Both the position numbers and the translations under genes were made by a program. From the IMG/VR virus record IMGVR_UViG_3300022074_000101, positions 1 to 43,684 of that record: 43,684 nucleotides of DNA; one strand, written 5' to 3'. The notes beneath the pieces are model-generated. The model did no database searches. It was not told the origin of the DNA and was given only the letters and a program-made list of their open reading frames with translations. This document shows, one piece after another, positions 1-8,336 of the stretch. Position 1 is the first letter of the stretch. Each line of letters begins with the position of its first letter. The stretch is from a virus.

Positions 1-47
1 GCCCCGCCGCCTGTACTCTGGATGGTATCTGCCTTCAATACACTCAT
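1..47 (-). CDS. Tail fibre protein, N-terminal fragment (runs off window start)
   Basis: An ATG at 47-45 overlaps the TGA stop of the upstream gene at 46-44. It opens a frame that reads MSVLKADTIQSTGGG before running off base 1. That opening is one I associate with tail-fibre or receptor-binding proteins of marine phages; the family link is from memory. Only 15 complete codons are visible. The rest of the gene may be the N-truncated fibre entering at the other end of the window on the same strand, but the two frames do not join directly, so some sequence would be missing. Confidence 0.6.
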   Translation of the reverse strand, partial: MSVLKADTIQSTGGG

Positions 48-493
48 AGCGTCACCAATGTTCCACCGCTTTCAACGGTCAGGGTTACGCCACTGGCTAC
101 AGTAAACGGGCCAGTCACGTTTGCGTTCTCAGTTGCAAGGATGGTTGTATTTGCTGTCAATGACTGTGCGTTGGTACGGAACAGGCCACCACCCTTGAAG
201 TTACCCTTATTCTCTGCTGCCGGTGTGATTGTGCCAGCTTGAGGGGCAAGGTAGTTTACAAAGATGTTTCCAGTGCCGCTGGAGGGGGCGGCGGTAAAGG
301 TCAATGTTGTACCATCGGGGATAGTGTAAGCCGCTGTATCCTGTACCACGCCATCCACAGAAACCAACACATCCTGCACAGATGAAACCGTTGTGGTCAG
401 CGTGAATGTCGTATCAGACCCGTCCCCATTAAATCTCTGAACGGCTTTGGTAGACTGATAATTTGCCGGAACCTTTTGGCCAATATACCCCAT
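44..493 (-). CDS. Short tail-fibre-like structural protein
   Basis: The 149-residue product begins MGYIGQKVPANYQS and is rich in Thr, Val, Ser and Gly, with alternating beta-type sequence. The segment around residues 20-85 (RFNGDGSDTTFTL, VDGVVQD, LTFTAAPSSGTGNI) is the small beta-sandwich repeat often seen in adsorption proteins of marine phages. The C-terminal third (VTGPFTVASGVTLTVESGGTL) resembles a short right-handed beta repeat of the kind that closes trimeric fibres. No enzyme motif is visible. It lies in the fibre block between two other fibre genes and overlaps the next start by an ATGA junction. It is probably part of the distal tail and may contact the host surface; its exact role is unknown. 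Confidence 0.65.
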   Translation of the reverse strand: MGYIGQKVPANYQSTKAVQRFNGDGSDTTFTLTTTVSSVQDVLVSVDGVVQDTAAYTIPDGTTLTFTAAPSSGTGNIFVNYLAPQAGTITPAAENKGNFKGGGLFRTNAQSLTANTTILATENANVTGPFTVASGVTLTVESGGTLVTL

Positions 494-502
494 TACTAAC
501 CC

Positions 503-829
503 CTATGTGCTGATGGCATCAACAACTGACACCCATACGTCCGCGCTACTAGCTGTATCACTCTGTACCTTCAATACATCATTATTCTGCATTACAACCT
601 TTGCGCCGCCATCCAAAACCTGTAGAGCAGAGCCGACAGGTATAGGAGCGTCTTTAACTAGGTAGTAATCATTTGACCCATCATTGATAAACACATCCAT
701 AAGGATTTGCGTAGTCGTTACATTGGCAATATTTATACCAACCAAAGCATCATCAGAGTTGGCTGTTCGCACCGTTGTTGCGCCTGTGCCAACATTCCTA
801 ACTATGCTTCTCTCAAAATCCTGTGCCAT
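503..829 (-). CDS. Hypothetical structural protein of the fibre block
   Basis: A 108-residue protein starting MAQDFERSIVRNVG, with GGAGA about 7 nt upstream of the ATG. The sequence is beta-rich (VGINIANVTTTQILMDVFI, DYYLVKDAPIPVGSAL, KVVMQNNDVLKVQSDT) and ends VSVVDAIST. It resembles small virion proteins that sit beside tail fibres in marine siphoviruses, where the phrase GSALQVLDGGAKVVMQNND recalls decoration or fibre-tip domains. I recognise no named family. Its place between two fibre-type genes in one operon argues for a virion role, and an accessory baseplate or fibre-connecting function is the most economical guess. Confidence 0.55.
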   Translation of the reverse strand: MAQDFERSIVRNVGTGATTVRTANSDDALVGINIANVTTTQILMDVFINDGSNDYYLVKDAPIPVGSALQVLDGGAKVVMQNNDVLKVQSDTASSADVWVSVVDAIST

Positions 830-838
830 TATCTTCTC

Positions 839-1687
839 CTATAGGGCCACGGCCATCGCGATAGCAAAGCCAGCCGTTACCCCGCCACTTGTTTGCGAAT
901 CCACATATGCTTTGATTGACTGCTGTGTTGCTATGTGAGTTGCACTGTTTGACGACATATTGTCCTCATCCTTGATGGACGTACCAGATATTGTGCCGTT
1001 TAACACCGCGCTTGTGATTGTCTTGTTGGTCAATGTATCAGTTGTAGCTCGGCCCACAAGAGTTTCAGCACCCGTTGGCAAAGTGACTGTGCCAGAGTTG
1101 CTGATAGAAGAAATGATTGGCGTTGTCAGGGTTTTGTTTGTAAGGGTTTGTGATCCCGTAAGAGTAGCTACTGTACTATCAATAGCTATGTCATCAGCAT
1201 TTGCATCAATGCCGGTTCCACCCACAACATTTAGGGTAACATCACCAGTAGTACCGCCACCCGTCAAACCTGTACCGGCAACAACTGATGTAATGTCACC
1301 TGTAGGGATGGTAGCAACCTGTGTATCTACATAAGCTTTGATTGATTGTTGAGTGGCCAGCTTCACAGCACTGTCAGAGGCCATGTTGTCTTCATCTTTA
1401 ATGCCAGTAACCGTTGCCCCATCACCAGCAATGTTCAGGCTTGTGTTGCCGACCAATGTGGTGCCAGTGATTGCAGCAGCAGTAGAGCCGCCTATGACCG
1501 CTCCATTGATTGTTCCACCTGTGATCTGCACCGCATCAAACGTGCCAAGCTCTAGCGCATTGACTAACTCAGCGCGGGAAATCTTTTTGGTTTCATCCGC
1601 AGATGTATCAACAATTACAAAAACGTCATCTGTAGCAGTGTTTGCACCAGTTAAGGCGGCTAAATCAGATATTTTTAAATTTGCCAT
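839..1687 (-). CDS. Tail fibre / head-fibre-like repeat protein
   Basis: A 282-residue protein. The N-terminus (MANLKISDLAALTGANTATDD, with ISRAELVNALE following) is a common virion-anchoring module in marine phages. A 26-residue block, IKDEDNM-x-S-x-SA followed by ATQQSIKAYVD, occurs twice, at about residues 96-121 and 238-263. Between the copies are repeated LTNKT and GTISGT beta-turn phrases typical of trimeric fibre shafts. The C-terminus is short and hydrophobic (GFAIAMAVAL). The gene lies between the tail-collar protein and smaller fibre proteins in the late operon. It is likely a structural fibre that extends from the tail tip or capsid and helps host binding. Composition is low-complexity, so exact family assignment is uncertain. 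Confidence 0.75.
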   Translation of the reverse strand: MANLKISDLAALTGANTATDDVFVIVDTSADETKKISRAELVNALELGTFDAVQITGGTINGAVIGGSTAAAITGTTLVGNTSLNIAGDGATVTGIKDEDNMASDSAVKLATQQSIKAYVDTQVATIPTGDITSVVAGTGLTGGGTTGDVTLNVVGGTGIDANADDIAIDSTVATLTGSQTLTNKTLTTPIISSISNSGTVTLPTGAETLVGRATTDTLTNKTITSAVLNGTISGTSIKDEDNMSSNSATHIATQQSIKAYVDSQTSGGVTAGFAIAMAVAL

Positions 1688-1693
1688 GTTTAC

Positions 1694-2596
1694 CTACGTT
1701 TTTATTATGTAATTCAATATTAATGTTGGCTGTACGTTGTTGTGTGCGCCGCCCCCACCTGTGTTGTCTATAGTGAGAGGTGACGCTGATGCACGCGCAC
1801 CGCCCCGTGTGTCCCCAAAGCCTAGCGGGGTCTGCGTAGTTGATCCGCTGGTCGGGTTAAAGTCTTCACGCTGTTGAACGACACCAGTGTGGTTGTGTGC
1901 TGGCATCTCAGATATAGCCAAGGTATGACTCTCTGATCCACCAGCCGCGCCAAGAGTGTCGCCGTTAATAGGTGATGTGAGGCGGTTTGCAGATGAGCCG
2001 CCCATGTCATCTTGACCCGCAACAATCCTGCCCCTCAAATCAGGCACATTAAAGCTAGATCCGCTGCCACCGTAGGTAAACCCGATTACGGCGTGTAGAT
2101 CGGCATAAGTGCTTGTTGAAAGAGATTGCCCATAACATAACAGGAAATCAGTAGGTGCTGATGTGCCGCCGAAGGGAAGTATAACCCCCGTTGGAGTGGC
2201 CGCAGCCTGTTTAACCCTCAAGGGTGTCATCAATTCAGTATTGTTTGTGCCAGCCTTTGCGGTTGCCTCAGAGGCTACATTCAAATCAATAATTGTCGTG
2301 CCGCTGCTGTTTTTGATTGCTATGCCACCGCCGCTTGCGGCCTGTAAACTATCTGATATTAATTTGACGCGAGAATTAGTAACGTCCATTTCCGCAACGA
2401 TAATCCAGTTTGCATCATTTTTGTCGCGTATTTTCAAGTAGTTGTTGGCTGTATCCATCCACCACATATTTGCATAAGTAGTTGATGGAGCGGATGCGTT
2501 AGAATTATTTGTAGCAATGGCGGCAAGCACATTGTTCAAATCAGACCTAAAAGCAGGAGCAGTCTGGTTATCAATCACATAATCATGAATTGCCAT
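1694..2596 (-). CDS. Phage tail collar domain protein
   Basis: A 300-residue protein with a clear Phage_Tail_Collar signature at about residues 135-200: GVILPFGGTSAPTDFLLCYG, then LHAVIGFTYGGSGSSFNVPD and LRGRIVAG. The N-terminal 100 residues (MWWMDTANNYLKIRDKNDANW) are a fibre-anchoring segment often found before collar domains. The C-terminal part contains MPAHNHTGV and NNVQPTLILNYIIKT, the usual end of collar proteins, where HNH-type His clusters bind metal in related fibre tips. It probably forms a short tail fibre or tip-collar component that contacts the host receptor. It follows the tip protein J directly, within one late operon, with ATG beginning next to the upstream stop. Confidence 0.88.
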   Translation of the reverse strand: MAIHDYVIDNQTAPAFRSDLNNVLAAIATNNSNASAPSTTYANMWWMDTANNYLKIRDKNDANWIIVAEMDVTNSRVKLISDSLQAASGGGIAIKNSSGTTIIDLNVASEATAKAGTNNTELMTPLRVKQAAATPTGVILPFGGTSAPTDFLLCYGQSLSTSTYADLHAVIGFTYGGSGSSFNVPDLRGRIVAGQDDMGGSSANRLTSPINGDTLGAAGGSESHTLAISEMPAHNHTGVVQQREDFNPTSGSTTQTPLGFGDTRGGARASASPLTIDNTGGGGAHNNVQPTLILNYIIKT

Positions 2597-5224
2597 TTAA
2601 TTAAATCTCACTCTACCAGTTAACTCTACCAATGCTGGGGTCACATTGTTTGAGGAGCTTTCTAATTGAACCTTAAACCTAAACGCCCTGCCTGAAAAAT
2701 CACCGGCCTTAAACCGCTTATATGCTGACCACGTTGGCGATCCTGACGGGTCATCATCTGTTGTGCTTACGAATGCTATCACATTTGTATCCGCGAAGGA
2801 ACTGCCCCCGCTTAAATCGTCAAACAAACCGCCAAAAGAGTCAAAAAGGCCCGTAAATGTATCAAAAGTTGCCGCAGAATTATCTATTCGCAGCATTTTG
2901 GTGAGTATTTCAACTCTCGCCACCCTCACTGACGATGTGTCTATATAGTTGCTGAAAGTATAAGTGGCGGTGCTTGGAGCAGATGACGGGTCTGTAATAA
3001 TAAGTCTGCTTGATCCATCAACGGAGCAGCCACTTTTAGTGCCACTAAATGATGTGTGTTCGTTTTGATTGCTGGTGTTTGTATATCCCAAGAGATCAGC
3101 GGCAGATATGACCAGTGAGGTTGCGGCTTCTGATTGGTTTCCTGATTTGTCATGCGCTTTGATTAGATATGTGCCTGTTCTCGGTGGCACCGTAACAGTA
3201 TTTGCAGGGCGAGGTACTTTATCTACGGCAGTGGTGGCATTTGCATATGTCGCACCGCTTTCCTCATCAGATTGCCTTATTCTGTAAAATGACAAATCTA
3301 GATCAGCAACAGGCGTCCACTCAAGATGGATGCCAGCCTGTGAAATATTGTAACTGAAGTTAGTTACATTAGCGGGTGGGGCGGCCAATCCAGTAACAGA
3401 GAAATTAGAACTGGTAGTGAAGTCACCCTTGATTTGGAATGTATTGATAGCTCTCGCCCTAACATCATAATCAGCATCTAGGACGTCAATAATTTCAAAC
3501 TTTCCTAGCTCACCCGTGCCAGCACTTATGAAATCTGAATCACTTGATTTCTTATATTGAACTTCTACCGCATTAACCCGTTCTGGGAACGACGATGTGG
3601 TTGTTACGGTGATAACATTTGTTAGATGTTCGTGAATAATACGAGCTTCACTAGCTAGAGCCACGCCTATTGATGGCACATCAAACGGATCAAACAGGGT
3701 GCTGTTATTGTCTTCAAAGGCAGTTTCTTCAGCGTTCCAGTTAAAAACGCTTGAGGATATTTCTCTCAAGGTCATGTGAACAACAAAACCAGAGTCTTGA
3801 TTTATATCGAACCGCCAGTTTGCAACCTCAAATGTTTTGTTTGTAAAACCTAAACGAGTGTTTGTGAGCTTAATGATATCACCAATTTGCGCTTGCATGG
3901 CTTTTATGGTGAAGGCACCCTCAACCGTTATCTGCTCTCTATTTCTAAACAGGGCTATCTTTGCTATGCGCTGCGCGGCGGTAGAGGTGTTTGTCATTCC
4001 AAGATCAAAATCAATGGCTGATTCCTGTCCACCATCAACATCAATAAATTCCTGACTTCTTATCTCTGGGTAATCTGATGCTTGGAAATTACTTTCTGCC
4101 CCTTTGAATGTACCTCTAACAATATTGAAGTTATCCCTTCTGCTGTGCCTTGTTGATATAGTAAGGCCAGCTAACAGATCACTTTCATCAAAAGACAAGG
4201 CCGGTGTGACATAGGCCGCAGCTTTGACTCTCCATCTGCCTTGAGCGTACCAAATTGTGCCGCCCATAGACCTTAACAAAACATCTATAGCGTCTTTAGG
4301 TTTGCTTGCTGTAGTAAATGATCCGTTGCTTTCGTAGCGTTTTTGAGTACCTCCAGCCGCTAGGGCAACATCTTCATCACAAATATTTGCAGCGGCAATG
4401 AACTTGGTGTCATCTATCTCATCTGTTTCAGCCGCCAAGCCATAACTAGACACAAGGTAATCCCGTAAGCAAAGAGCGGCATTTGCTGACCACGCTGTAG
4501 AAGATGTATTTGGATTGTAAACTTTTTTGCCTTTGACCAAGGCCGTAATGCTTGGCTCTCCATTTGGATAAGCATCAGCGTCAAACTCAAGTCTAACATA
4601 AAGGTAACATATACCCTGCAACCTGTGATCTGATGTCCACTTGCCGTCAGATTCAGCTATCAAAAATGAATCAGCAGTTTGTGTGGCTGACCCCAAATGA
4701 ATTTTGACTCTTGCTTTGCTGACATACTTAGTAGGAGCAGTTACATCACCATCTGCATTTAATGTTAGTTCTTCATCGTTGAAGTAAACTTTTTCTATTG
4801 ATTGGCACTCATGCCCCGCCAAAGCTACGATAATATGCAGGAACTTATTGCCGTCTGTTGCTTCTTTGTAGACCACAACACCGCCGACCTTTGCTTGGCC
4901 ATAGATAATAGCGTGATCACCAACAGAGCTTAAACCACTGACTGTATAACCCGCTTGACTCGCACCCACAGTGCCGCCGCCGCCCAATGATCCAATCTTA
5001 GGCATAGATGGGGCCAATGACTGAGAAACATAGCTCATGGCTACATTTACAGCAAAATGAGTCAATATTAGTGTGCTGGTAATAACCGTTCCAGCAAGAT
5101 ATGCCGCGCCAACAGAACTTGCGGTTGCCACTACTGCCATAGTTATGGGATCAGCCATCGCTGCCACAGGCATAAATATCGCTAATGATACAATGGCTGT
5201 CGTGGATAGGAGCAATTTTTTCAT
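2597..5224 (-). CDS. Tail tip / host specificity protein (lambda J-like, TipJ family)
   Basis: About 875 residues from the ATG that overlaps the upstream stop (ATGA at 5224-5221); an in-frame GTG lies three codons earlier. The central region (DYLVSSYGLAAETDEIDD, GGTIWYAQGRWRVKAAAYV, IKLTNTRLGF) matches the TipJ/phage-tail-hub architecture of J-like proteins. It is followed by fibronectin-type beta domains near residues 540-700 and a distal beta domain. The protein closes the tail tip and binds the host receptor. Oddly, the first 27 residues read like a cleavable Sec signal (MKKLLLSTTAIVSLAIFMPV then AAMADP), followed by more hydrophobic stretches. Directly downstream of the NlpC-like gene, as expected for tail-tip assembly. 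Confidence 0.88.
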   Translation of the reverse strand: MKKLLLSTTAIVSLAIFMPVAAMADPITMAVVATASSVGAAYLAGTVITSTLILTHFAVNVAMSYVSQSLAPSMPKIGSLGGGGTVGASQAGYTVSGLSSVGDHAIIYGQAKVGGVVVYKEATDGNKFLHIIVALAGHECQSIEKVYFNDEELTLNADGDVTAPTKYVSKARVKIHLGSATQTADSFLIAESDGKWTSDHRLQGICYLYVRLEFDADAYPNGEPSITALVKGKKVYNPNTSSTAWSANAALCLRDYLVSSYGLAAETDEIDDTKFIAAANICDEDVALAAGGTQKRYESNGSFTTASKPKDAIDVLLRSMGGTIWYAQGRWRVKAAAYVTPALSFDESDLLAGLTISTRHSRRDNFNIVRGTFKGAESNFQASDYPEIRSQEFIDVDGGQESAIDFDLGMTNTSTAAQRIAKIALFRNREQITVEGAFTIKAMQAQIGDIIKLTNTRLGFTNKTFEVANWRFDINQDSGFVVHMTLREISSSVFNWNAEETAFEDNNSTLFDPFDVPSIGVALASEARIIHEHLTNVITVTTTSSFPERVNAVEVQYKKSSDSDFISAGTGELGKFEIIDVLDADYDVRARAINTFQIKGDFTTSSNFSVTGLAAPPANVTNFSYNISQAGIHLEWTPVADLDLSFYRIRQSDEESGATYANATTAVDKVPRPANTVTVPPRTGTYLIKAHDKSGNQSEAATSLVISAADLLGYTNTSNQNEHTSFSGTKSGCSVDGSSRLIITDPSSAPSTATYTFSNYIDTSSVRVARVEILTKMLRIDNSAATFDTFTGLFDSFGGLFDDLSGGSSFADTNVIAFVSTTDDDPSGSPTWSAYKRFKAGDFSGRAFRFKVQLESSSNNVTPALVELTGRVRFN

Positions 5225-5646
5225 ACTAACCACGCCTTTTGATCTGGCTTAACATTCAAAAACAAAAGCCCATCTGGGCCTATGTAAACAGCCTGTGTTG
5301 ATATAACTATACCCAAAGCCGCCCCCAAGACCTCACCAGCACCATCAATGTCCTTGTTGGCTACTATGGAGCCTCTAGGGGGCAATACCCCCTCAAAGGG
5401 CGTTAAAAGGCGATTAAGGGTGCTTTCGTAGCTTTTGCCAGCCTTGATGTACCGTTTGTATGCAGATAGCCCTGTTTTGGCGCAATCATATTTATAAACC
5501 TCTTTGTGCAAAGCATCGCTGCCTGTCTGCACTTTGTAAGCATCACAAATAAAGGTTAGGCAATCATTTTTACGCCACTCAAAAGGCTCATCCCTCTTGG
5601 ATTCAATAAACTTCGTAAGGTCCATATCCCAAGTTGAGGTTTTCAT
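5221..5646 (-). CDS. NlpC/P60-like tail peptidase (DUF6950-type)
   Basis: A 141-residue protein from the ATG at 5646, which overlaps the previous stop; a longer in-frame start exists four codons upstream. The N-terminal part has FEWRKNDCLTFICDAYKVQT, where W-x3-DC is the catalytic-cysteine motif of NlpC/P60-like phage tail enzymes (DUF6950). The C-terminus ends with IYGPDG-like sequence (VYIGPDGLLFLN) and QKAWLV, typical of this family. The predicted histidine of a full papain-like triad is not clear, so catalysis is uncertain. In GTA and lambda-like tails this gene precedes J, and the product cleaves peptidoglycan during DNA entry or assists tip assembly. The same order is seen here. Confidence 0.8.
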   Translation of the reverse strand: MKTSTWDMDLTKFIESKRDEPFEWRKNDCLTFICDAYKVQTGSDALHKEVYKYDCAKTGLSAYKRYIKAGKSYESTLNRLLTPFEGVLPPRGSIVANKDIDGAGEVLGAALGIVISTQAVYIGPDGLLFLNVKPDQKAWLV

Positions 5647-6266
5647 TCTCTGCCCCAATTGAATTTCTTATCCTGCAAACTATCGACAAATTCCAATCCC
5701 TTATCATTTGGGAATGTCGCTTTCTGGCTTTGATTTGAATAACGGAAAATTCTGCCACGCTCTAAATCAATTAGCTTGCTTTCAACAGCAACAGATATTG
5801 TTGATGTTTCTGAGCCTTCATCAATGATCATTTGGTCGATGTACCCCTTAAACAACTCAGCAGGGACATCATCAGTGTTCAAAATCACCTTGCCGCCATC
5901 TTGCAGCAATATAAAATCACCGCTTTGCCGCAACAGGAACACCCTTTGCAGATCAGTTACGCCGAATAGTAGGGTTAGAAGTCTGCCTTGATACTGCTCT
6001 GTTAAGGCCAAGGACAAAAGATCAGATGGCACACCGCTCAATGTAAGGGCTAACCCTTTAGCGGATATTTGAGCAGTTTCCTCAATATCACTGATATCTA
6101 AAAAAGTGCCTACACCACTATATGTTGTGCCAGAGATGCTAATATCACCAATACCTGTCCAGAGAGACAAGGTGGTGCTATCTAATACAGCCTTAATTGC
6201 GAAAAATGGCCTGTACGCAGGGGATGTAATCTGAGTGATAAGGTCAGCATTAAGATCGCGGCTCAT
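5643..6266 (-). CDS. Tail hub/tip assembly protein (DUF2163-like)
   Basis: A 207-residue protein beginning MSRDLNADLITQITSPAYRP with AGGAGG 5 nt before the ATG. The sequence is beta-rich, with LSLWTGIGDISISGTTYSGV near residues 32-51 and LFKGYIDQMIIDEG near 138-151. The order (this gene, NlpC-like peptidase, J-like tip) and the repeated short beta strands match tail-hub proteins of the DUF2163/GTA gp13 position, although I see no decisive motif. It probably bridges the distal tail ring and the tip. Its stop overlaps the peptidase start by 4 nt, suggesting translational coupling. Confidence 0.7.
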   Translation of the reverse strand: MSRDLNADLITQITSPAYRPFFAIKAVLDSTTLSLWTGIGDISISGTTYSGVGTFLDISDIEETAQISAKGLALTLSGVPSDLLSLALTEQYQGRLLTLLFGVTDLQRVFLLRQSGDFILLQDGGKVILNTDDVPAELFKGYIDQMIIDEGSETSTISVAVESKLIDLERGRIFRYSNQSQKATFPNDKGLEFVDSLQDKKFNWGRE

Positions 6267-6278
6267 ATGGCCTCCTAA

Positions 6279-6590
6279 TTATGTTTTTTTAGGACGACCA
6301 CGCTTCCTTGGCGCAACTCCACCTTCCCATGCTTCATTAACATCTGGGGTGCTTGGGTTATCCCCCATAAGTGTGCCATCAGCGTTTCTAGCCCTCTCCA
6401 CGGCCTTTGTCTCTGTGGGGGCTACAACCTTAGTGTCTTCTGCTAAACCGCCCCTTATGAGGCTCTCAGCGATTTCGCGCTGCCACGGCTCATCCGTAGG
6501 GAATGTGTCGCCAGCTTTATATGTTTTTAAGGGTTGAACGCCACGCTCATCAGAAATTGCTTTTACATTTTGCAAAATTTTAACAGACAT
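6279..6590 (-). CDS. Hypothetical protein, possibly head-tail related
   Basis: A 103-residue protein starting MSVKILQNVKAISDERGVQP, with AGGTG upstream. The first 50 residues (YKAGDTFPTDEPWQREIAESLIRGG) form a compact domain that I have seen in small proteins between capsid and tail genes of phages. The C-terminal third is charged and Pro-rich, ending GVAPRKRGRPKKT, an AT-hook-like RGRPKK tail that could touch nucleic acid. It lies between a virion protein and tail-tip genes in the late operon. Function is unknown; a minor structural or head-completion role is inferred from position only. Confidence 0.6.
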   Translation of the reverse strand: MSVKILQNVKAISDERGVQPLKTYKAGDTFPTDEPWQREIAESLIRGGLAEDTKVVAPTETKAVERARNADGTLMGDNPSTPDVNEAWEGGVAPRKRGRPKKT

Positions 6591-6611
6591 ACGTTCACCT
6601 CTTAATGGTTA

Positions 6612-6635
6612 GGGAGCAGAGTTTCCTCTGCCCCC
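6612..6635 (-). terminator. Intercistronic hairpin with GAAA tetraloop
   Basis: On the minus strand GGGGGCAGAG-GAAA-CTCTGCTCCC forms a 10-bp stem with one G.U pair and a GNRA tetraloop. There is no following U-tract, so it is more likely an RNA-processing or stability hairpin, or a weak attenuator, than a complete intrinsic terminator. It separates the gene at 6644-7108 from the gene at 6279-6590 and could set expression ratios downstream of the abundant capsid genes. Confidence 0.6.
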
Positions 6636-6643
6636 AATATTGT

Positions 6644-7108
6644 TTAGGCGTTGTGTGGCGTAAAGGCATTGTCGCCAGTGTGACGCGCATGGCCTTTGAT
6701 GACCATAGCACCGATAGGCGTTCCGTTAGAGTGTGTACCTGTTTTAGCAAGAACAACACGGATATAACGCTTACCACCGACATAACCTACACGGAAGATA
6801 GCACCAGTAGTGTCTGGGTTGCCTCCCGCTGTACCGTCAAGTTTCAGGAAAATACCGCCAGCGGCGATAGTTCCATCAACGATGCCAGCCTGTTCGACAT
6901 CAGTGAATGTTGAGTTATCATCAGATTCCTCTAATGAAACCTCAAAATAGACTGAGCCTGAGAGCGTGTCGCCCTCTGCGCCAACATCCACAAGGACGGT
7001 TGCTGATTCATAGCCTTGTAGATCAACTCCACCACCATTGACTGCCGCAGTGCGGACAGCCGAAATGATAGATACGGCTGGGCTAATTGAGTTTGAAAGG
7101 TCGTACAT
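6644..7108 (-). CDS. Probable virion protein (head decoration or related)
   Basis: A 154-residue protein beginning MYDLSNSISPAVSIISAVRT. The body is a beta-sandwich-like sequence: DLQGYESATVLVDVGAEGDT, then VYFEVSLEESDDNSTFTDVE and YVGGKRYIRVVLAKTGTHSN. This pattern (E-S-x-DN-x-TF-x-DV and KRYIRV) is common in small virion proteins encoded just after the major capsid gene in siphoviruses, thought to decorate or stabilise the head. It directly follows the capsid gene with an 10-nt gap and is followed by a stable RNA hairpin. No enzyme signature is visible. I favour a head decoration or capsid-associated role with moderate certainty. Confidence 0.65.
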   Translation of the reverse strand: MYDLSNSISPAVSIISAVRTAAVNGGGVDLQGYESATVLVDVGAEGDTLSGSVYFEVSLEESDDNSTFTDVEQAGIVDGTIAAGGIFLKLDGTAGGNPDTTGAIFRVGYVGGKRYIRVVLAKTGTHSNGTPIGAMVIKGHARHTGDNAFTPHNA

Positions 7109-7118
7109 TTACCCCTCC

Positions 7119-8336
7119 TTAAGCTGAAGTTACTTGGATACGCAGAGCTTCTGGCAGCACCACCTGACCACCAACACGACGGCGAGCTACATAACGGACA
7201 TTGCCGCTAGTTGCCTGTGTGAATGGATCGCGTAGGACGCTAAGAGCAACACGGTCAACAACCATGTATCCGCGTGAGAAATCACCAAATGCTACTGACT
7301 TAGAGCCAGCACCTACGTCAGCCATGTCTGGCATTTCAACGTAAGGGTAGCCCAAGATAGTATTCGGTACACCCGCAGTTAGCATCATGCCAGCTTGGAA
7401 CACATACTGACCAGCCGTATCCTTGAGGCTACGAATAGCCGCCAGAGTGGTACGGTTGAAGATAAATGTTCCGTTAGTGCCGTATGGCGACTTAACTGCA
7501 TGAACCAAGTCAATGAGGCCGTCACCTGTAAGGGCGGCGCTTGCTCCTGAATTGGTTGTGCCAACGCTTGAGTTTGTGATGATGCCTTCAGGCTTGCCAA
7601 CAGCATCACCAACAATCATTGCATTACCTTCTGCTTTCGCAAACTGATCTGCAAATTCCTGCTGCATTTCTGCCTCAAGATTAAAGACTGAATCCTCAAG
7701 CTCTTGCTCCGAGATGTCTACCAAAGCATACATTTCGTGAGTAGGGATTTCTTCAAGCTGTGTTGTGTAACCAGTTGTCTCAGCACGAGTGCCTGATTCA
7801 GCTACCCACTGCGCCGCAAAAGTTGCTGTGCGAGATGGAATCTGAACTGACTTCTGTGATGTTGCACGAACACGAGCAATTGAACGCATTGATGAAATCT
7901 CAGTGAGAGTTTTGATCAATTCACGAACATACTCTGGTGGGGCCAAGAAACCAGCAGCGGTATCATCGCTAACTGTGAGAGCCTTAACTTCTTGCGGCTC
8001 CATGTTCTCTTTGCCTTTACGCAGCCACTTATCAAACATTTCTGTTTTAGTGTCCACTTGCTCAGAAGTAAGACCGGCTTCAGGACGCTTGAGCAACGCC
8101 TCAAAGTCATTCAACTTTTCTTCAACTTGCTTCTGCTGCTGCTGGGCAAGTGTCAGCTTCTGGTTAATATCTTCATACCGATCCAGATCAGCTTCAATAT
8201 TCTTGAGCTTTTCTTCAACCAGCGGGTCAGACGAACCCTTCTTCTCAATTTCAGTCAATCGAGCATCGTTTGTAGCTTTGAACTCCTCAAAAGCTGTGGC
8301 GATACCTTCGACTGCATTTTTGACATCATCAGACAT
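7119..8336 (-). CDS. Major capsid protein, HK97 family
   Basis: A 405-residue protein from the ATG at 8336; AAGGAGA lies about 6 nt upstream, which favours it over the in-frame GTG one codon earlier. Residues 1-110 are a charged coiled-coil delta (scaffolding) domain. Mature sequence probably begins near ALTVSDDTAAGFLAPPEYV, the standard region cleaved by the prohead protease. Later features include YALVDISEQELEDS, the insertion-domain phrase IITNSSVGT, the P-domain and the closing GGQVVLPEALRIQVTSA. It forms the icosahedral shell. It overlaps the protease gene by 8 nt and precedes a probable decoration gene, as in many HK97-type phages. Confidence 0.95.
   Translation of the reverse strand: MSDDVKNAVEGIATAFEEFKATNDARLTEIEKKGSSDPLVEEKLKNIEADLDRYEDINQKLTLAQQQQKQVEEKLNDFEALLKRPEAGLTSEQVDTKTEMFDKWLRKGKENMEPQEVKALTVSDDTAAGFLAPPEYVRELIKTLTEISSMRSIARVRATSQKSVQIPSRTATFAAQWVAESGTRAETTGYTTQLEEIPTHEMYALVDISEQELEDSVFNLEAEMQQEFADQFAKAEGNAMIVGDAVGKPEGIITNSSVGTTNSGASAALTGDGLIDLVHAVKSPYGTNGTFIFNRTTLAAIRSLKDTAGQYVFQAGMMLTAGVPNTILGYPYVEMPDMADVGAGSKSVAFGDFSRGYMVVDRVALSVLRDPFTQATSGNVRYVARRRVGGQVVLPEALRIQVTSA

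Noticed and set aside
839-1712. Long plus-strand frames opposite the fibre genes
   Set aside because: They are low-complexity shadows of Thr/Val/Ser-rich codons on the minus strand, without ribosome-binding sites or recognisable domains.
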